Shown here: positions 45,244-54,465 of the stretch, piece after piece | Numbering within the stretch: position 1 is the stretch's first letter | How the letters are laid out: every line of letters begins with the position of its first letter | Source: Desulfobacterales bacterium | GTDB lineage: Bacteria > Desulfobacterota > Desulfobacteria > Desulfobacterales > SpSt-501 | Direction: 5' to 3' | DNA: 64,000 bases | NCBI GenBank assembly: GCA_030834695.1 | Contig: JAUQXK010000143.1 | Coordinates: 1-64,000, forward strand | The notes under the pieces: generated by a model | Database searches by the model: none | The model's input: only the letters and a program-made list of their open reading frames with translations | Told to the model about the DNA's origin: nothing | Position numbers and translations under genes: made by a program

Positions 45244-48155
45244 GACTGGAACGATTGCCGACGCTGCGCGTCAACCCTTCGGAGCAATGCACCGTGAATT
45301 ACCATGGCAAGAGCTATCAGGGGGTTGCGGGCGACACCGTGGCCACAGCGCTCTATGCCAACGGCGTGCGTGTCTTCGGCCGCAGCTTGAAATATCACCG
45401 TCCGCGCGGGCTTTACAGTCTGGATGGGGAATGCAGCAATACCTGCATGGCGGTGGACGGAATCCCCAACGTTCGCGCCGAGAACACTTTGGCGAAAAAC
45501 GGGATGCGTGTTGCCGCGCAAAACGTCATCGGCTCGGCCGACTTCGACTGGATGGGGTTCATGGACAAAGCCGACTGGCTGATGCCGGCCGGCTTCTATT
45601 ACCGCACCCTGCACAAACCCGCCAGGCTGTGGCCGCTTGCCTTGCGGCAAGTGCGCAAAGCCGCCGGTTTGGGTAAGATTTCGCCGGATTTCAAGATGAA
45701 GGGCCGGTTCAGCGAAATCTATCCTACGGCCGATGTGTGCGTGATCGGGGGAGGTCCGGCCGGCATGAGCGCAGCCTTGGCCGCGGCGGAAAGCAACCTG
45801 CGGGTGATCCTGCTGGAAGCGCGTCCCTGGCTGGGCGGCTGCTTCGATTACCGGGTGAGCGCTTTCGATGCCGAGAAGAAGCTTTTTGAACGGGGGCGCG
45901 AGCTCGCCGCCCGGGTGGAGGCCGCCGCCAATATCCGGGTCTTCAAGCACGCTCCGAACGTGGGCATCTACAACAACAATTTGGTCACGGCTTTTCAAAT
46001 CGGACCACCGGACGGGGCTTACGACGAACGCTACATCGAAATCCGGGCGACCAGCGTGGTGGTCGCCACCGGCTGCATCGAACGGCCGCTGCTATTCGAA
46101 AACAACGAGCGCCCCGGAGTCATGCAGGTGGGATGCGCCCACCGTCTGGCGCGCACTTACGGGGTGATGCCGGGACGCCGGGCGGTCTTCAGCATCGGGC
46201 ACGACATGGGGCTGGAAGCGGCCATCGACCTGTGCGATCTCGGAATGGAAATCGCCTGCGTCGCCGATATCCGCGATGACGGGCAGGCCCCCGATCTGTT
46301 GATGGCTCTGGCGGAACGGCGGATTCCTTTCTTGAAGGGCTGGGTGGCCGCCAGGACCCACGGCGCCAAACAGGTCAAGAAGGTCACTCTGCGCTCCATC
46401 GAGGGCAGCGTCAAACGTCAATTCGAATGCGACCTGCTGGTGGCGTCGGCCGGCTTTACGCCACTCACGGGTGCCTTGACCATGGCCCAGGCCCGGCTGC
46501 GCTACGATGCGCACACCGGATATTTCATGCCGACCCAATTGCCGGCCAAAATGCACGTAGCCGGAACTATGACCGGCCGCAATCATCCGCTATCGATCGA
46601 GGCCTCCGGTCGGCTGGCCGGCCTCAGGGCTGCGGCCGACTGCGGTGCCGACAACGCGGATGCCGTAACCGTGGCCGATACGCACCTCGGCCGGCTTCCC
46701 GGCCCCGAGCGCGGCACCAAGCTGGTGACGGCGCCGGTCAAGGGACGCAAGAGCTTCATTTGCTTCGACGAGGACACCACCGTCAAGAACATCAAACAGG
46801 CCATCGACATGGGCTTCGATGTTCCCGAACTGATCAAGCGCTTCACCTCGGCCGGCACCGGACCGGGTCAGGGAGGCATCCCCGGCCACAACCTGCCGCT
46901 GTTCACGGCCAGGTACCAGGCGCTGAGCGGCGCCACCCCGCTGCCGACCGTTGCGCGGGCGCCGCTGGTGCCCACCCTGGTTGCGACCTATGCCGGCGCC
47001 CATCACGACATGTGCAAGCGCACTCCGCTGGACGAGCTGCAGAAACGCGACGGCGGGGTGTTCCGCCGAATCGGGGTGTGGCAGCGGGCGCGCTACTTCT
47101 CGGAGGACTTGAGCTGCCGCGAGGAGGTGCTCAACGTGCGCAACAACGTGGGCATGCTGGACGGATCCACCCTGGGCAAGTTCCGCCTCCATGGACCCGA
47201 CGCCCTCAAGGCCCTGCAGCGCGTCTATGTGGGCAACATGGCCAAAATGAGTCCGGGGAAGATCAAGTATTCGGCCATGTGCAACGAGGACGGCTGCGTG
47301 ATCGATGACGGCGTGGTGGTGAAACTCAGCGAAAACGAATACTACTTCACCACCTCCACCGCCCGGGCCGGCGAAACCGCGGAGTGGTTCCGCTATCACA
47401 CCCGCTATGACGGATGGGACTATCATATCGTCAACCTCACCGACGGCCTGGGAGTGGTCAACATCTCGGGGCCGAATGCCCGCAAGGTTCTCCAGAAGGT
47501 TGTCGATGCGGATATTTCCAACGAGGCCTTTCCCTTCGGCGGCTATCGCGAATTCACGGTTCAGGGGGCTATTCCGGTGCGTGCCATGCGCCTCGGATTT
47601 GTGGGCGAACTTTCCTACGAGCTGCATGCCCCCGCCGCCTGCATGGTCTCTCTGTGGGAGATCCTAACCGAGGCCGGCAAGGAGTTCGGCATCCGCAACT
47701 TCGGGGTGGAGGCGCAGAACGTGCTGCGCATGGAAAAATGCCACATCATCCTGGGAGTCGAATCCGAGCAGCGCACCAACCTGCTCGATCTGGGTTTGGG
47801 CTTTCTGTGGGATCGCCACAAGACCGACACCAAGACCGTGGGGACCGTAGCGCTGCGCCAGGCCGAGGGCGACCCCAACCATTTCCGCCTGGTGGGCATC
47901 GAGATGGAGAACCCCGAACGCGCGCCGCGCGACGGCTCGATTATTGTAGACCGGCGGATTCGCGGCTATGTGTGTACCGCGCGCCGCAGCTTTAGCTTGA
48001 ATCGAGCGGTCGGCATGGCCCTCGTAGAGGCGGAATCGGCGGGTGTAGGCACCCGCCTCGAGATATTCGAAGATGAGTGCGACGGCCGCCGGCTGGCGGC
48101 CCGGGTGGTGCCGATGCCGTTTTATGATCCGCCCGGCAACCGGATGAGAATGTGA
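45240..48155 (+). CDS. soxA: sarcosine oxidase alpha subunit
   Basis: A 971-aa subunit. The N-terminal 110 residues form a ferredoxin-like fold domain (VNYHGKSYQGVAGDTVATALYANGV), followed by an NAD-binding domain with CVIGGGPAGMSAALAAAE. The C-terminal half (about 590-970) is a GcvT-type tetrahydrofolate-binding domain that captures the methyl carbon as 5,10-methylene-THF (QKRDGGVFRRIGVWQRARYF; FGVEAQNVLRMEKCHII). The length is that of the family. It is followed 10 bases later by soxG. Confidence 0.93.
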   Translation: MRLERLPTLRVNPSEQCTVNYHGKSYQGVAGDTVATALYANGVRVFGRSLKYHRPRGLYSLDGECSNTCMAVDGIPNVRAENTLAKNGMRVAAQNVIGSADFDWMGFMDKADWLMPAGFYYRTLHKPARLWPLALRQVRKAAGLGKISPDFKMKGRFSEIYPTADVCVIGGGPAGMSAALAAAESNLRVILLEARPWLGGCFDYRVSAFDAEKKLFERGRELAARVEAAANIRVFKHAPNVGIYNNNLVTAFQIGPPDGAYDERYIEIRATSVVVATGCIERPLLFENNERPGVMQVGCAHRLARTYGVMPGRRAVFSIGHDMGLEAAIDLCDLGMEIACVADIRDDGQAPDLLMALAERRIPFLKGWVAARTHGAKQVKKVTLRSIEGSVKRQFECDLLVASAGFTPLTGALTMAQARLRYDAHTGYFMPTQLPAKMHVAGTMTGRNHPLSIEASGRLAGLRAAADCGADNADAVTVADTHLGRLPGPERGTKLVTAPVKGRKSFICFDEDTTVKNIKQAIDMGFDVPELIKRFTSAGTGPGQGGIPGHNLPLFTARYQALSGATPLPTVARAPLVPTLVATYAGAHHDMCKRTPLDELQKRDGGVFRRIGVWQRARYFSEDLSCREEVLNVRNNVGMLDGSTLGKFRLHGPDALKALQRVYVGNMAKMSPGKIKYSAMCNEDGCVIDDGVVVKLSENEYYFTTSTARAGETAEWFRYHTRYDGWDYHIVNLTDGLGVVNISGPNARKVLQKVVDADISNEAFPFGGYREFTVQGAIPVRAMRLGFVGELSYELHAPAACMVSLWEILTEAGKEFGIRNFGVEAQNVLRMEKCHIILGVESEQRTNLLDLGLGFLWDRHKTDTKTVGTVALRQAEGDPNHFRLVGIEMENPERAPRDGSIIVDRRIRGYVCTARRSFSLNRAVGMALVEAESAGVGTRLEIFEDECDGRRLAARVVPMPFYDPPGNRMRM

Positions 48156-48165
48156 GGTGCAACCC

Positions 48166-48828
48166 ATGATTCAGATAAAGAAACGATCACCGATTCACTT
48201 TAAAGCCGGCATCGAGAAAACGGAAGAGCGCGGCCGCTGGACGGTAGTCCTGGCTTATAAGGATGAGGGGCCTGGGCCGTACCTCGTAGATCTTTCGCAC
48301 AAAACCAGGTGGGACCTGCAGGACAAAAACCTCTCCGGGTTCAACCCGCTGGGGCGTGAGGTTCCAGTTGCTCCCGGGGCATGCCATCTGCAGGACGGCA
48401 CCCTGATCTACCGCATGAACCGTACGCAGGCGGTCATCTGGCAGTTGAACGCCGCCGCTGCGGAGATGCCCGGGGAGTCGGCCTATACCAATGTGAGCGA
48501 TGTATCGGTCGGCCTGGCGTTGTTCGGCCGGAATGCATTGGCCGTGGTTGAAAAGCTCTGCGCGCTGGACTTTCACGATCCGCGTCAGAAGCCGCCCTTC
48601 CTGCTGCAGGGCCCCTTCTCGCATATCCCCTGCCATCTCGTGCTCATGGAAAGAGGGCAGGGGCATGACGGGGCGCTGCTTTTAACGTGTTCGCGCGGCT
48701 ATGCGGACAGCATGGCCCATGCGATCCTGGATGCCGGCGATGAATTCGGCCTGAGGGCTGCCGGCGAGCAGCGATTTAACGACTGGCTGGAGCGTCTCTC
48801 CGGCCATCAGCGGCAAGTTGATCGATAG
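48166..48828 (+). CDS. soxG: sarcosine oxidase gamma subunit
   Basis: A 220-aa protein with the GcvT-like fold of SoxG. Weak but recognisable features are GECAxxxL-type strands (YTNVSDVSVGLALFGRNA), a conserved FSHIPCHLVLM strand and the C-terminal SRGYADSMAHAILDAGDEFGL. ATG 48166 follows GAGGTG. It completes the BDAG set. SoxG has no cofactor and is needed for assembly of the complex. Confidence 0.85.
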   Translation: MIQIKKRSPIHFKAGIEKTEERGRWTVVLAYKDEGPGPYLVDLSHKTRWDLQDKNLSGFNPLGREVPVAPGACHLQDGTLIYRMNRTQAVIWQLNAAAAEMPGESAYTNVSDVSVGLALFGRNALAVVEKLCALDFHDPRQKPPFLLQGPFSHIPCHLVLMERGQGHDGALLLTCSRGYADSMAHAILDAGDEFGLRAAGEQRFNDWLERLSGHQRQVDR

Positions 48829-48896
48829 CAATGGGTTTGTTAAACAAGCTCTTGGTCTTTTGCGAAACCATCAATACACCTTAAGGAGGATGCCTC

Positions 48897-50234
48897 ATGA
48901 ACAAGAAGTATGATGCAATTATCATCGGTGCTGGCGTCATAGGCTGTCCGATCGCCTATGAATTGGCCAAAATGGGTTACAAGACCCTAAATGTGGATAA
49001 GAATTCGGACGCCGGGCTGGGATCGACCGCTGCGACCTGTGCCATCATCCGTGCCCATTATTCGACCGAAGACGGCGTGGCCATGGCGTATGAGGGCATG
49101 AAATATTGGAAGGACTGGGAAAACTACCTCGGGGGCGTCAAAGACGAAAAGGGGCTGGCCAAGTTCATGAATACCGGGTCGATTTTGCTCAAGTCCAAGG
49201 GGCATGACTGGCGCAAGGTCAAGAAGAACTATGACGCCGTAGGGGTTCAATACGAGGACTGGAGCGTCGAACGGGTGGTGAAAGCAGCACCGGTCTACGA
49301 TCTGCACGAGCACTGGCCGGTTCGCCGGCCCGAGGACTCGGAATTCTGGAACGAGTCGACCGGCATGTTGGAGGGGGCGCTGTACTGCCCGGAGGGCGGC
49401 TATGTCAACGACCCGGTGCTCTCCACCCATAACATGATGCGCGCAACCCAGGCCCACGGAGGCGAATTCCTGTTTAACGTGGAAGTCGTCGCGGTCCGCA
49501 GCGAGGCGAACCAGGTCAAGGGCATCACCTTGAAGGACGGCTCCCAGTTCGACGCGCCCGTGGTGGTGAACGTCGCCGGACCGCATTCCTTCAAAATCAA
49601 TCAGATGGCGAAAGGCGTGTGGGAAGGCTGCAATATCAAAACCAAGGCCCTGCGGCACGAAGTGATGCACTGCCCGTCGCCGGAAGGGTACAACTATTAC
49701 GGCGACGGCTATCACACCTCCGACGCCGATCTCGGCATTTATTATCGCCCCGAAGTCGGAAACATGTTCCTGATCGGCAGCGAGGACCCGAAATGCGATC
49801 CCAAGGTCTATCCCGACCCGGATGACTTTTATGCCGGCAAGGGGGGGGCGGGGGAAGACAACCAGCTCTCGGAAGCCCAATGGAAGGCGCAATGCTACCG
49901 GCTGGGGCGGCGGGTCCCCACGCTGCGGGTTCCGAATCAGCCGCGCGGTGTCGTGGATCTGTATGACTGCTCGGATGACTGGATTCCGATTTACGACAAG
50001 TCCGACATGAAGGGATTTTATATGGCCATCGGCACCAGCGGCAATCAGTATAAGAATGCGCCGGTGGTGGGCGCCATGATGGCGGAGCTGATCGATGCCT
50101 GCCAAAAGGGTTTGGATCACGATGCCAATCCCTTCCAGTACAAACTGAAATATCTCCCCCGGAGCTTCAACGTGGGATTCTTCTCTCGGAAACGCGAGAT
50201 CAACACCAACAGCAGTTTTTCCGTGAACGGATAA
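48897..50234 (+). CDS. FAD-dependent amine oxidoreductase, dimethylglycine-dehydrogenase-like
   Basis: A 445-aa DAO-fold flavoprotein with DAIIIGAGVIGCPIAYELAKMGY and a second FAD region (GFYMAIGTSGNQYKNAPVVGAMMAE). It starts after a strong AAGGAGG. It is distinct from SoxB (no covalent-FMN His motif). Its position between soxG and etfBA suggests an N-methylamino-acid dehydrogenase (dimethylglycine or sarcosine) passing electrons to ETF, similar in logic to DgcA systems, but no Fe-S partner (DgcB-like) is present. Confidence 0.75.
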   Translation: MNKKYDAIIIGAGVIGCPIAYELAKMGYKTLNVDKNSDAGLGSTAATCAIIRAHYSTEDGVAMAYEGMKYWKDWENYLGGVKDEKGLAKFMNTGSILLKSKGHDWRKVKKNYDAVGVQYEDWSVERVVKAAPVYDLHEHWPVRRPEDSEFWNESTGMLEGALYCPEGGYVNDPVLSTHNMMRATQAHGGEFLFNVEVVAVRSEANQVKGITLKDGSQFDAPVVVNVAGPHSFKINQMAKGVWEGCNIKTKALRHEVMHCPSPEGYNYYGDGYHTSDADLGIYYRPEVGNMFLIGSEDPKCDPKVYPDPDDFYAGKGGAGEDNQLSEAQWKAQCYRLGRRVPTLRVPNQPRGVVDLYDCSDDWIPIYDKSDMKGFYMAIGTSGNQYKNAPVVGAMMAELIDACQKGLDHDANPFQYKLKYLPRSFNVGFFSRKREINTNSSFSVNG

Positions 50235-50319
50235 TGAACTGAAGTGGCCTATCCGCCCGGGAGCCGGGGCTGCTGTGCAGCCTTTGGCTCCCGAGCGATC
50301 GACATCGAGGCAGTGGAAA

Positions 50320-51093
50320 ATGCCCTTTAAGATCTATGTCTGCGTCAAACACGTCCCCGACTCCGCCGCCAATATCACGATATTAGACAAGACCCGCATT
50401 GAAGAGAAAATCACCTTCATCATCAACCCCTTCGATGAGAACGCCATCGAGGAGGCTGTCCAATTGCGATCGAAAGTCGGCGACGCCGAGGTGGTCGCCG
50501 TCACCATCGGAAAGCCGGCGGCGGTCGAGACGCTTCGTTCGGCCATGGCCATGGGAGCCGACCGCGGCATCCATGTCGTGACCGGAGACCCGCCGGACAG
50601 CATCGCCACCGCACGCGCTCTGAAAGCAGCCATCCTGGCCGACGGTGCCCCCGACATCATCTTCACCGGAAAGGGGTCCATCGACAGCGAGGGTTTCCAG
50701 ACCATGTTTCGACTGGGCGCGGCGCTGGGTGTTCCGGCGGCCAACAACGTCGCGTCCTTCCGGCTCGAGGGCCGCACTGCAACAGTTGAATCCGAGCTGG
50801 AAGCCGGCGGGAGGGCGGTCATCCGCATGCCGCTTCCCTGCGTCATCGGAGCCGGCAAAGCCTTGAACAAACCGCGTTATCCCATTCTTCCGGACATCAT
50901 GAAAGCCCGCAAGAAGCCCATCCGAACCGTGCCGATGGAGAGCCTGGACATCGGCACACCCCCCGCAAGCGTCCAGTTGATTGAGCTGCGTCCCTTTTCC
51001 GACCGACGCCAGGCCAAACTGATTCCGGGACCAGTCGAGAAAGCAGTGGAGGAACTCGTCCGGTTGCTTCGGGAGGAAGCCAAGGTCATCTGA
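50320..51093 (+). CDS. etfB: electron transfer flavoprotein beta subunit
   Basis: A 257-aa subunit with the N-terminal IYVCVKHVPDS and the domain motif FNPFDENAIEEAVQLR-type sequence (INPFDENAIEEAVQLR). The AMP-binding loop region ILADGAPDIIFTGKGSIDSE and a C-terminal LPCVIGAGKALNKPRYP recognition loop are as in EtfB. ATG 50320 is used; the longer frame adds 15 unconserved residues. It precedes etfA by 26 bases and probably accepts electrons from the flavoprotein dehydrogenase upstream. Confidence 0.93.
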   Translation: MPFKIYVCVKHVPDSAANITILDKTRIEEKITFIINPFDENAIEEAVQLRSKVGDAEVVAVTIGKPAAVETLRSAMAMGADRGIHVVTGDPPDSIATARALKAAILADGAPDIIFTGKGSIDSEGFQTMFRLGAALGVPAANNVASFRLEGRTATVESELEAGGRAVIRMPLPCVIGAGKALNKPRYPILPDIMKARKKPIRTVPMESLDIGTPPASVQLIELRPFSDRRQAKLIPGPVEKAVEELVRLLREEAKVI

Positions 51094-51119
51094 GCCATCG
51101 GGAGGAGGGCGGTTACGCC

Positions 51120-52079
51120 ATGCCAAGGATAGGGGTTTTCATCGAAACACGCGAAGGCCGCATCAAACCGGCGATGAGCGGCGTCATCACGGCCGCCCGC
51201 GGGCCTAACCACGAGCTTTACGGGCTGGTATTGGACGGGCGTGCTGCCGACTACAAAGCGCAACTGCAGGCTTTCGGCATCCATCGCATCGTCGATGTCG
51301 CATCGCCGACCGGTCCGCTCGGCTGGAACCCGGATACGTGGGCGCGGGCCATTGCGCTGGCCATGCGCGAATTCGGGCTGGAGGCCTTGTTCGGCCTGAC
51401 GTCGGCCATGGGGAAGGAAGTGCTGCCTCGAATCGCGGCTATCCTGGATGCGCCCCTATTGATGGACTGCCTGCGCGTGGATGTCGAGAAGCGCACGGCG
51501 GAAAAATCCCAATTTTCAGGCAAGACGACCGGCGTCTTCAAGCTGAACGGCGCCCATTGCCTTTACGGCATGCGCCCCAACGTGATCGAGGCGATCCCGG
51601 CCCCGACCGAAGCCAAGATAGATGCATTTCAGGCGCCGGTGACTGAGGGCGCCTTGATTGTCGAAGCGCTGCGGCTGGAGGCCTCCCGAGGCGTGGACCT
51701 TACTGAAGCTGAAATCATCATCTCGGGCGGGCGGGCCATGCAAAACGGCGACAACTTCAGGATCCTGCGGGAATGCGCCGAAGTTCTGGGAGCATCCGTG
51801 GGGGCTTCCCGCGTGGCCGTGGATGCCGGCTGGGTCCCGCATTCCATGCAGGTGGGACAGACGGGAAAAACGGTCAGCCCCAAGTTGTATATCGCCTGCG
51901 GGATTTCGGGTTCGGTCCAACATTTCGCCGGCATGAAAACCTCCGGAGTCATCGTCGCGATCAACACCGATCCGAAGGCCGTCATGATGCAGCATTGCGA
52001 TTATGGCATTGCGGGAGATCTGTTCGAAGTCGTCCCGATCCTGACCCGACAGCTTAAGGCCAGCCTGAATCACGGATAA
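51120..52079 (+). CDS. etfA: electron transfer flavoprotein alpha subunit
   Basis: A 319-aa subunit. The C-terminal FAD-binding domain has VGQTGKTVSPKLYIACGISG, the FAD signature of EtfA, and AINTDPKAVMMQHCDYGIAGD. With EtfB it forms a heterodimer that moves electrons from dehydrogenases to the quinone pool or other acceptors. Electron-bifurcating ETFs carry an additional FAD in EtfB; this could not be decided from the sequence. It ends the sox-DMGDH-etf run; the PAS regulator gene follows on the same strand. Confidence 0.93.
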   Translation: MPRIGVFIETREGRIKPAMSGVITAARGPNHELYGLVLDGRAADYKAQLQAFGIHRIVDVASPTGPLGWNPDTWARAIALAMREFGLEALFGLTSAMGKEVLPRIAAILDAPLLMDCLRVDVEKRTAEKSQFSGKTTGVFKLNGAHCLYGMRPNVIEAIPAPTEAKIDAFQAPVTEGALIVEALRLEASRGVDLTEAEIIISGGRAMQNGDNFRILRECAEVLGASVGASRVAVDAGWVPHSMQVGQTGKTVSPKLYIACGISGSVQHFAGMKTSGVIVAINTDPKAVMMQHCDYGIAGDLFEVVPILTRQLKASLNHG

Positions 52080-52163
52080 GACATCCGCACCGAATCATCA
52101 ATGGGGTTTATCCAATAATACAATCGCAATAATTTTGTTGCCCAAATTATATTAGAATAGTAT

Positions 52164-52175
52164 TAGGTAAACCTA
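52164..52175. promoter_or_regulatory. candidate operator: 12 bp palindrome TAGGTAAACCTA
   Basis: TAGGT and ACCTA are inverse copies with a two-base spacer, in an AT-rich gap just before the PAS-LuxR gene. The half site recurs at 42950-42957 and, reversed, at 54336-54343. LuxR-type dimers bind such palindromes, so autoregulation is plausible. Confidence 0.4.
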
Positions 52176-52195
52176 TCTATTTTCGGGCTGATTCA

Positions 52196-54022
52196 GTGTT
52201 TCGAGTCAACCGCTGGTGGCTTATTGCCCATCAGTTTCAATCATATTTTGGACGGGCGTTCGATATGCAATCAATAAAAGTCGGAAAAACTCTGAGTTCC
52301 AAGAGCGTAACGCACCAGATAAGCCTCAAAAAGGACATCAATCTATTATGGGACATTTTCTCTCGGAGTCCCATCCCTACCCTGATTCGTACGATTAAGA
52401 AGAGACAGAATGTTAAGTACAATCGAGCGATGTACCAACTAACAGGTTTTTCGCACTCCGATGTACCGGATGTCAAAGCATGGTTACAAAAACTTTATCC
52501 GGAAAAAGAAATACGAAAAAAGATGAATGACGTTATCAATAAGAGCTTTGAACAAAAATTGGACCTAAAAGCATACGAAGCATTTATTACCTGCAAAGAT
52601 GGTCAAAGGCGCTATGTCGAGTTTTCTTTGTACAACGTATCTGTCCAAAACAGCCCACCAGTATATCAGGTCGTACAGGCCTTGGATGTTACAGAGCGGA
52701 AACGGGCTGTTGAAGAACTCAAACTTGTTAATGAAAAGCTTCAACGGTACAACAAGGATCTGGATATCCGTATTAATGAAAGGTCGCGCGAACTGCAAGA
52801 AAGCGAAAACCGACTGAAATTGGCTCTTGAGGGCGCCAATGAAGGGTTGTGGGAGATTGATTTCAAAGAGAACAGGATGACCTTTTCTGCCAAGTCGGCG
52901 GAAATGATCGGGTATCAATTAGAGGACCTGGGGACCACCTCTGAAAAATGGGACCAAATTACGCACACTGAAGACTGGCCTCTTGTGCAGCAGCGTTTAA
53001 TCGATCATTTCGAAGGCCGAACTCCGTTCTACGAAGCGGAATATCGTGCGCGGACAAAACTGGGAGAATGGAAATGGATATTAGGCCACGGTCAAGTTGT
53101 GGAGTGGAGCCTTGATAATAAACCAGTTAAGGCAATTGGAACGCACGTTGATATAACCAAGCTAAAGGAAACGGAACAAAAACTGCGATTTAGCGAAAAC
53201 AGGTTCCGAAGTTTGGTTGAACATGCACCCTTTGGCATCATCATCATTAACCAGAATAAGAGAATCGAATACTTCAATCAAAAATTCCAGATGATTTTTG
53301 GGCGCACCGAACCAAACTTTGGCAGTATAGATGAGTTCCTGCAAAAGGTGCTGGTCGAGCCAGAGCAACTGCTCAAAACGCAAAAGATTTTAAAACAAAT
53401 TATGAGTGAAACGTTGGTCGAGCCTTCAGAGGCCCAACAACTTAAAATTTGTTTAAAAACAGGCGAATCAAAAATCGTCCAAATTAAAATCGTTCCGTTG
53501 AATGGCGATTTCTTGGTAACGGTTGAGGATATTACGAAAGTTGCCGAGGCCTATGATGCGATAAAAGCTCGCGAAAGCGAGTTGGAGATCAAAAGCTCTA
53601 GTCTCTCGGAAGCCAATACCGCACTGCGGGTGCTGCTAAAACAAAGAGAGGAAGATAAAAAGGAATTTGAGGAAAGGGTGCTTTCAAATATGAAAGACCT
53701 TGTATCTCCATGCATCCTGAAGCTTGAGCAAACGAACTTGAGCACAACCCAGAAAACGCTTTTAGGCATTCTGAAATGCAACTTGGAGGACATCGTCTCG
53801 CCTTTCGCTCAACGCCTGCGATCGGCGTTAATAAATCTTACTCCCAAGGAAATTCAAGTAGCAAATCTGCTCAAAGAAGACCTTATCACCAAAGAAATAT
53901 CTGAAATACTTAAAATTTCTGAAAGTTCGGTAGAGTTCCATAGGCACAATATCCGGCGTAAACTCGGTTTGACCAGAAAAAAAATCAATCTAAAGACCTA
54001 CCTTCTGTCTATGAAGGAATAA
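52196..54022 (+). CDS. multi-PAS LuxR-type transcriptional regulator
   Basis: A 608-aa cytoplasmic sensor-regulator. PAS domains are at about 45-170, 205-325 and 330-450, followed by a coiled-coil linker (470-500) and a C-terminal LuxR-type helix-turn-helix (LTPKEIQVANLLKEDLITKEISEILKISESSVEFHRHNIRRKL). PAS-PAC ends (TERKRAVEEL; ITKLKETE) are visible. It has no membrane segment or kinase domain. The start is GTG 52196 or ATG 52265. Composition is much more AT-rich than the genes around it, suggesting separate acquisition. It lies between the sox/etf block and the amidinotransferase block and may regulate both. Confidence 0.85.
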   Translation: MFRVNRWWLIAHQFQSYFGRAFDMQSIKVGKTLSSKSVTHQISLKKDINLLWDIFSRSPIPTLIRTIKKRQNVKYNRAMYQLTGFSHSDVPDVKAWLQKLYPEKEIRKKMNDVINKSFEQKLDLKAYEAFITCKDGQRRYVEFSLYNVSVQNSPPVYQVVQALDVTERKRAVEELKLVNEKLQRYNKDLDIRINERSRELQESENRLKLALEGANEGLWEIDFKENRMTFSAKSAEMIGYQLEDLGTTSEKWDQITHTEDWPLVQQRLIDHFEGRTPFYEAEYRARTKLGEWKWILGHGQVVEWSLDNKPVKAIGTHVDITKLKETEQKLRFSENRFRSLVEHAPFGIIIINQNKRIEYFNQKFQMIFGRTEPNFGSIDEFLQKVLVEPEQLLKTQKILKQIMSETLVEPSEAQQLKICLKTGESKIVQIKIVPLNGDFLVTVEDITKVAEAYDAIKARESELEIKSSSLSEANTALRVLLKQREEDKKEFEERVLSNMKDLVSPCILKLEQTNLSTTQKTLLGILKCNLEDIVSPFAQRLRSALINLTPKEIQVANLLKEDLITKEISEILKISESSVEFHRHNIRRKLGLTRKKINLKTYLLSMKE

Positions 54023-54465
54023 GGCTGATTAAAATCGCAAAATGCAGAATTGCACTTGAGAAATCGAGTGCTGCAGGCTGAAGGATACCACAAACCTACA
54101 CCATTTTTTGGTCTCACTGGCCAATCCCGTCGCTGGCAGAATGACTGTGTGCATCGAGCATGCACATGATATTGGCCAAGGCCAGCAACATTGCATTCAC
54201 GCTGTCCTTCAAAAGTAAGCCCTTTTCATGCCGGCCTCCGTATTATCAAACCTCGCTAGGATCTAACTCCATTGTATGTAGAGCGATTTCTATTCGATTG
54301 CGCAGATATGAAGCTTTCAGGGCTAAGTATTGGTTTTTACCTAGTGCTATTCACGTGGATTATTAAGAACTCGGTCCATTGAATCTATGGTATCAAACTC
54401 GATAATGTTTTTCAAAACGCACTATGCACCGCTCTGGGTAAATCCAAAATACAAATGGAGGTAGC
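54023..54465. other. 443 bp intergenic region before the amidinotransferase
   Basis: No gene recognised. It contains a palindromic stretch (TGTGCATCGAGCATGCACA, about 54147-54165) and the inverse TAGGTAAA half site. The promoter of the amidinotransferase operon must lie here. Minus-strand reading gives short peptide-like stretches without family identity. Confidence 0.4.
54336..54343 (-). promoter_or_regulatory. candidate operator half site upstream of amidinotransferase
   Basis: TTTACCTA here is the reverse complement of TAGGTAAA; with the preceding TTGGT it makes an imperfect palindrome (TTGGTTTTTACCTA). See the palindrome at 52164-52175. About 120 bases before the amidinotransferase start. 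Confidence 0.3.

Noticed and set aside
54023-54465. Possible transposase remnant before the amidinotransferase
   Set aside because: Short peptide-like stretches on the minus strand did not match any transposase motif I could name.
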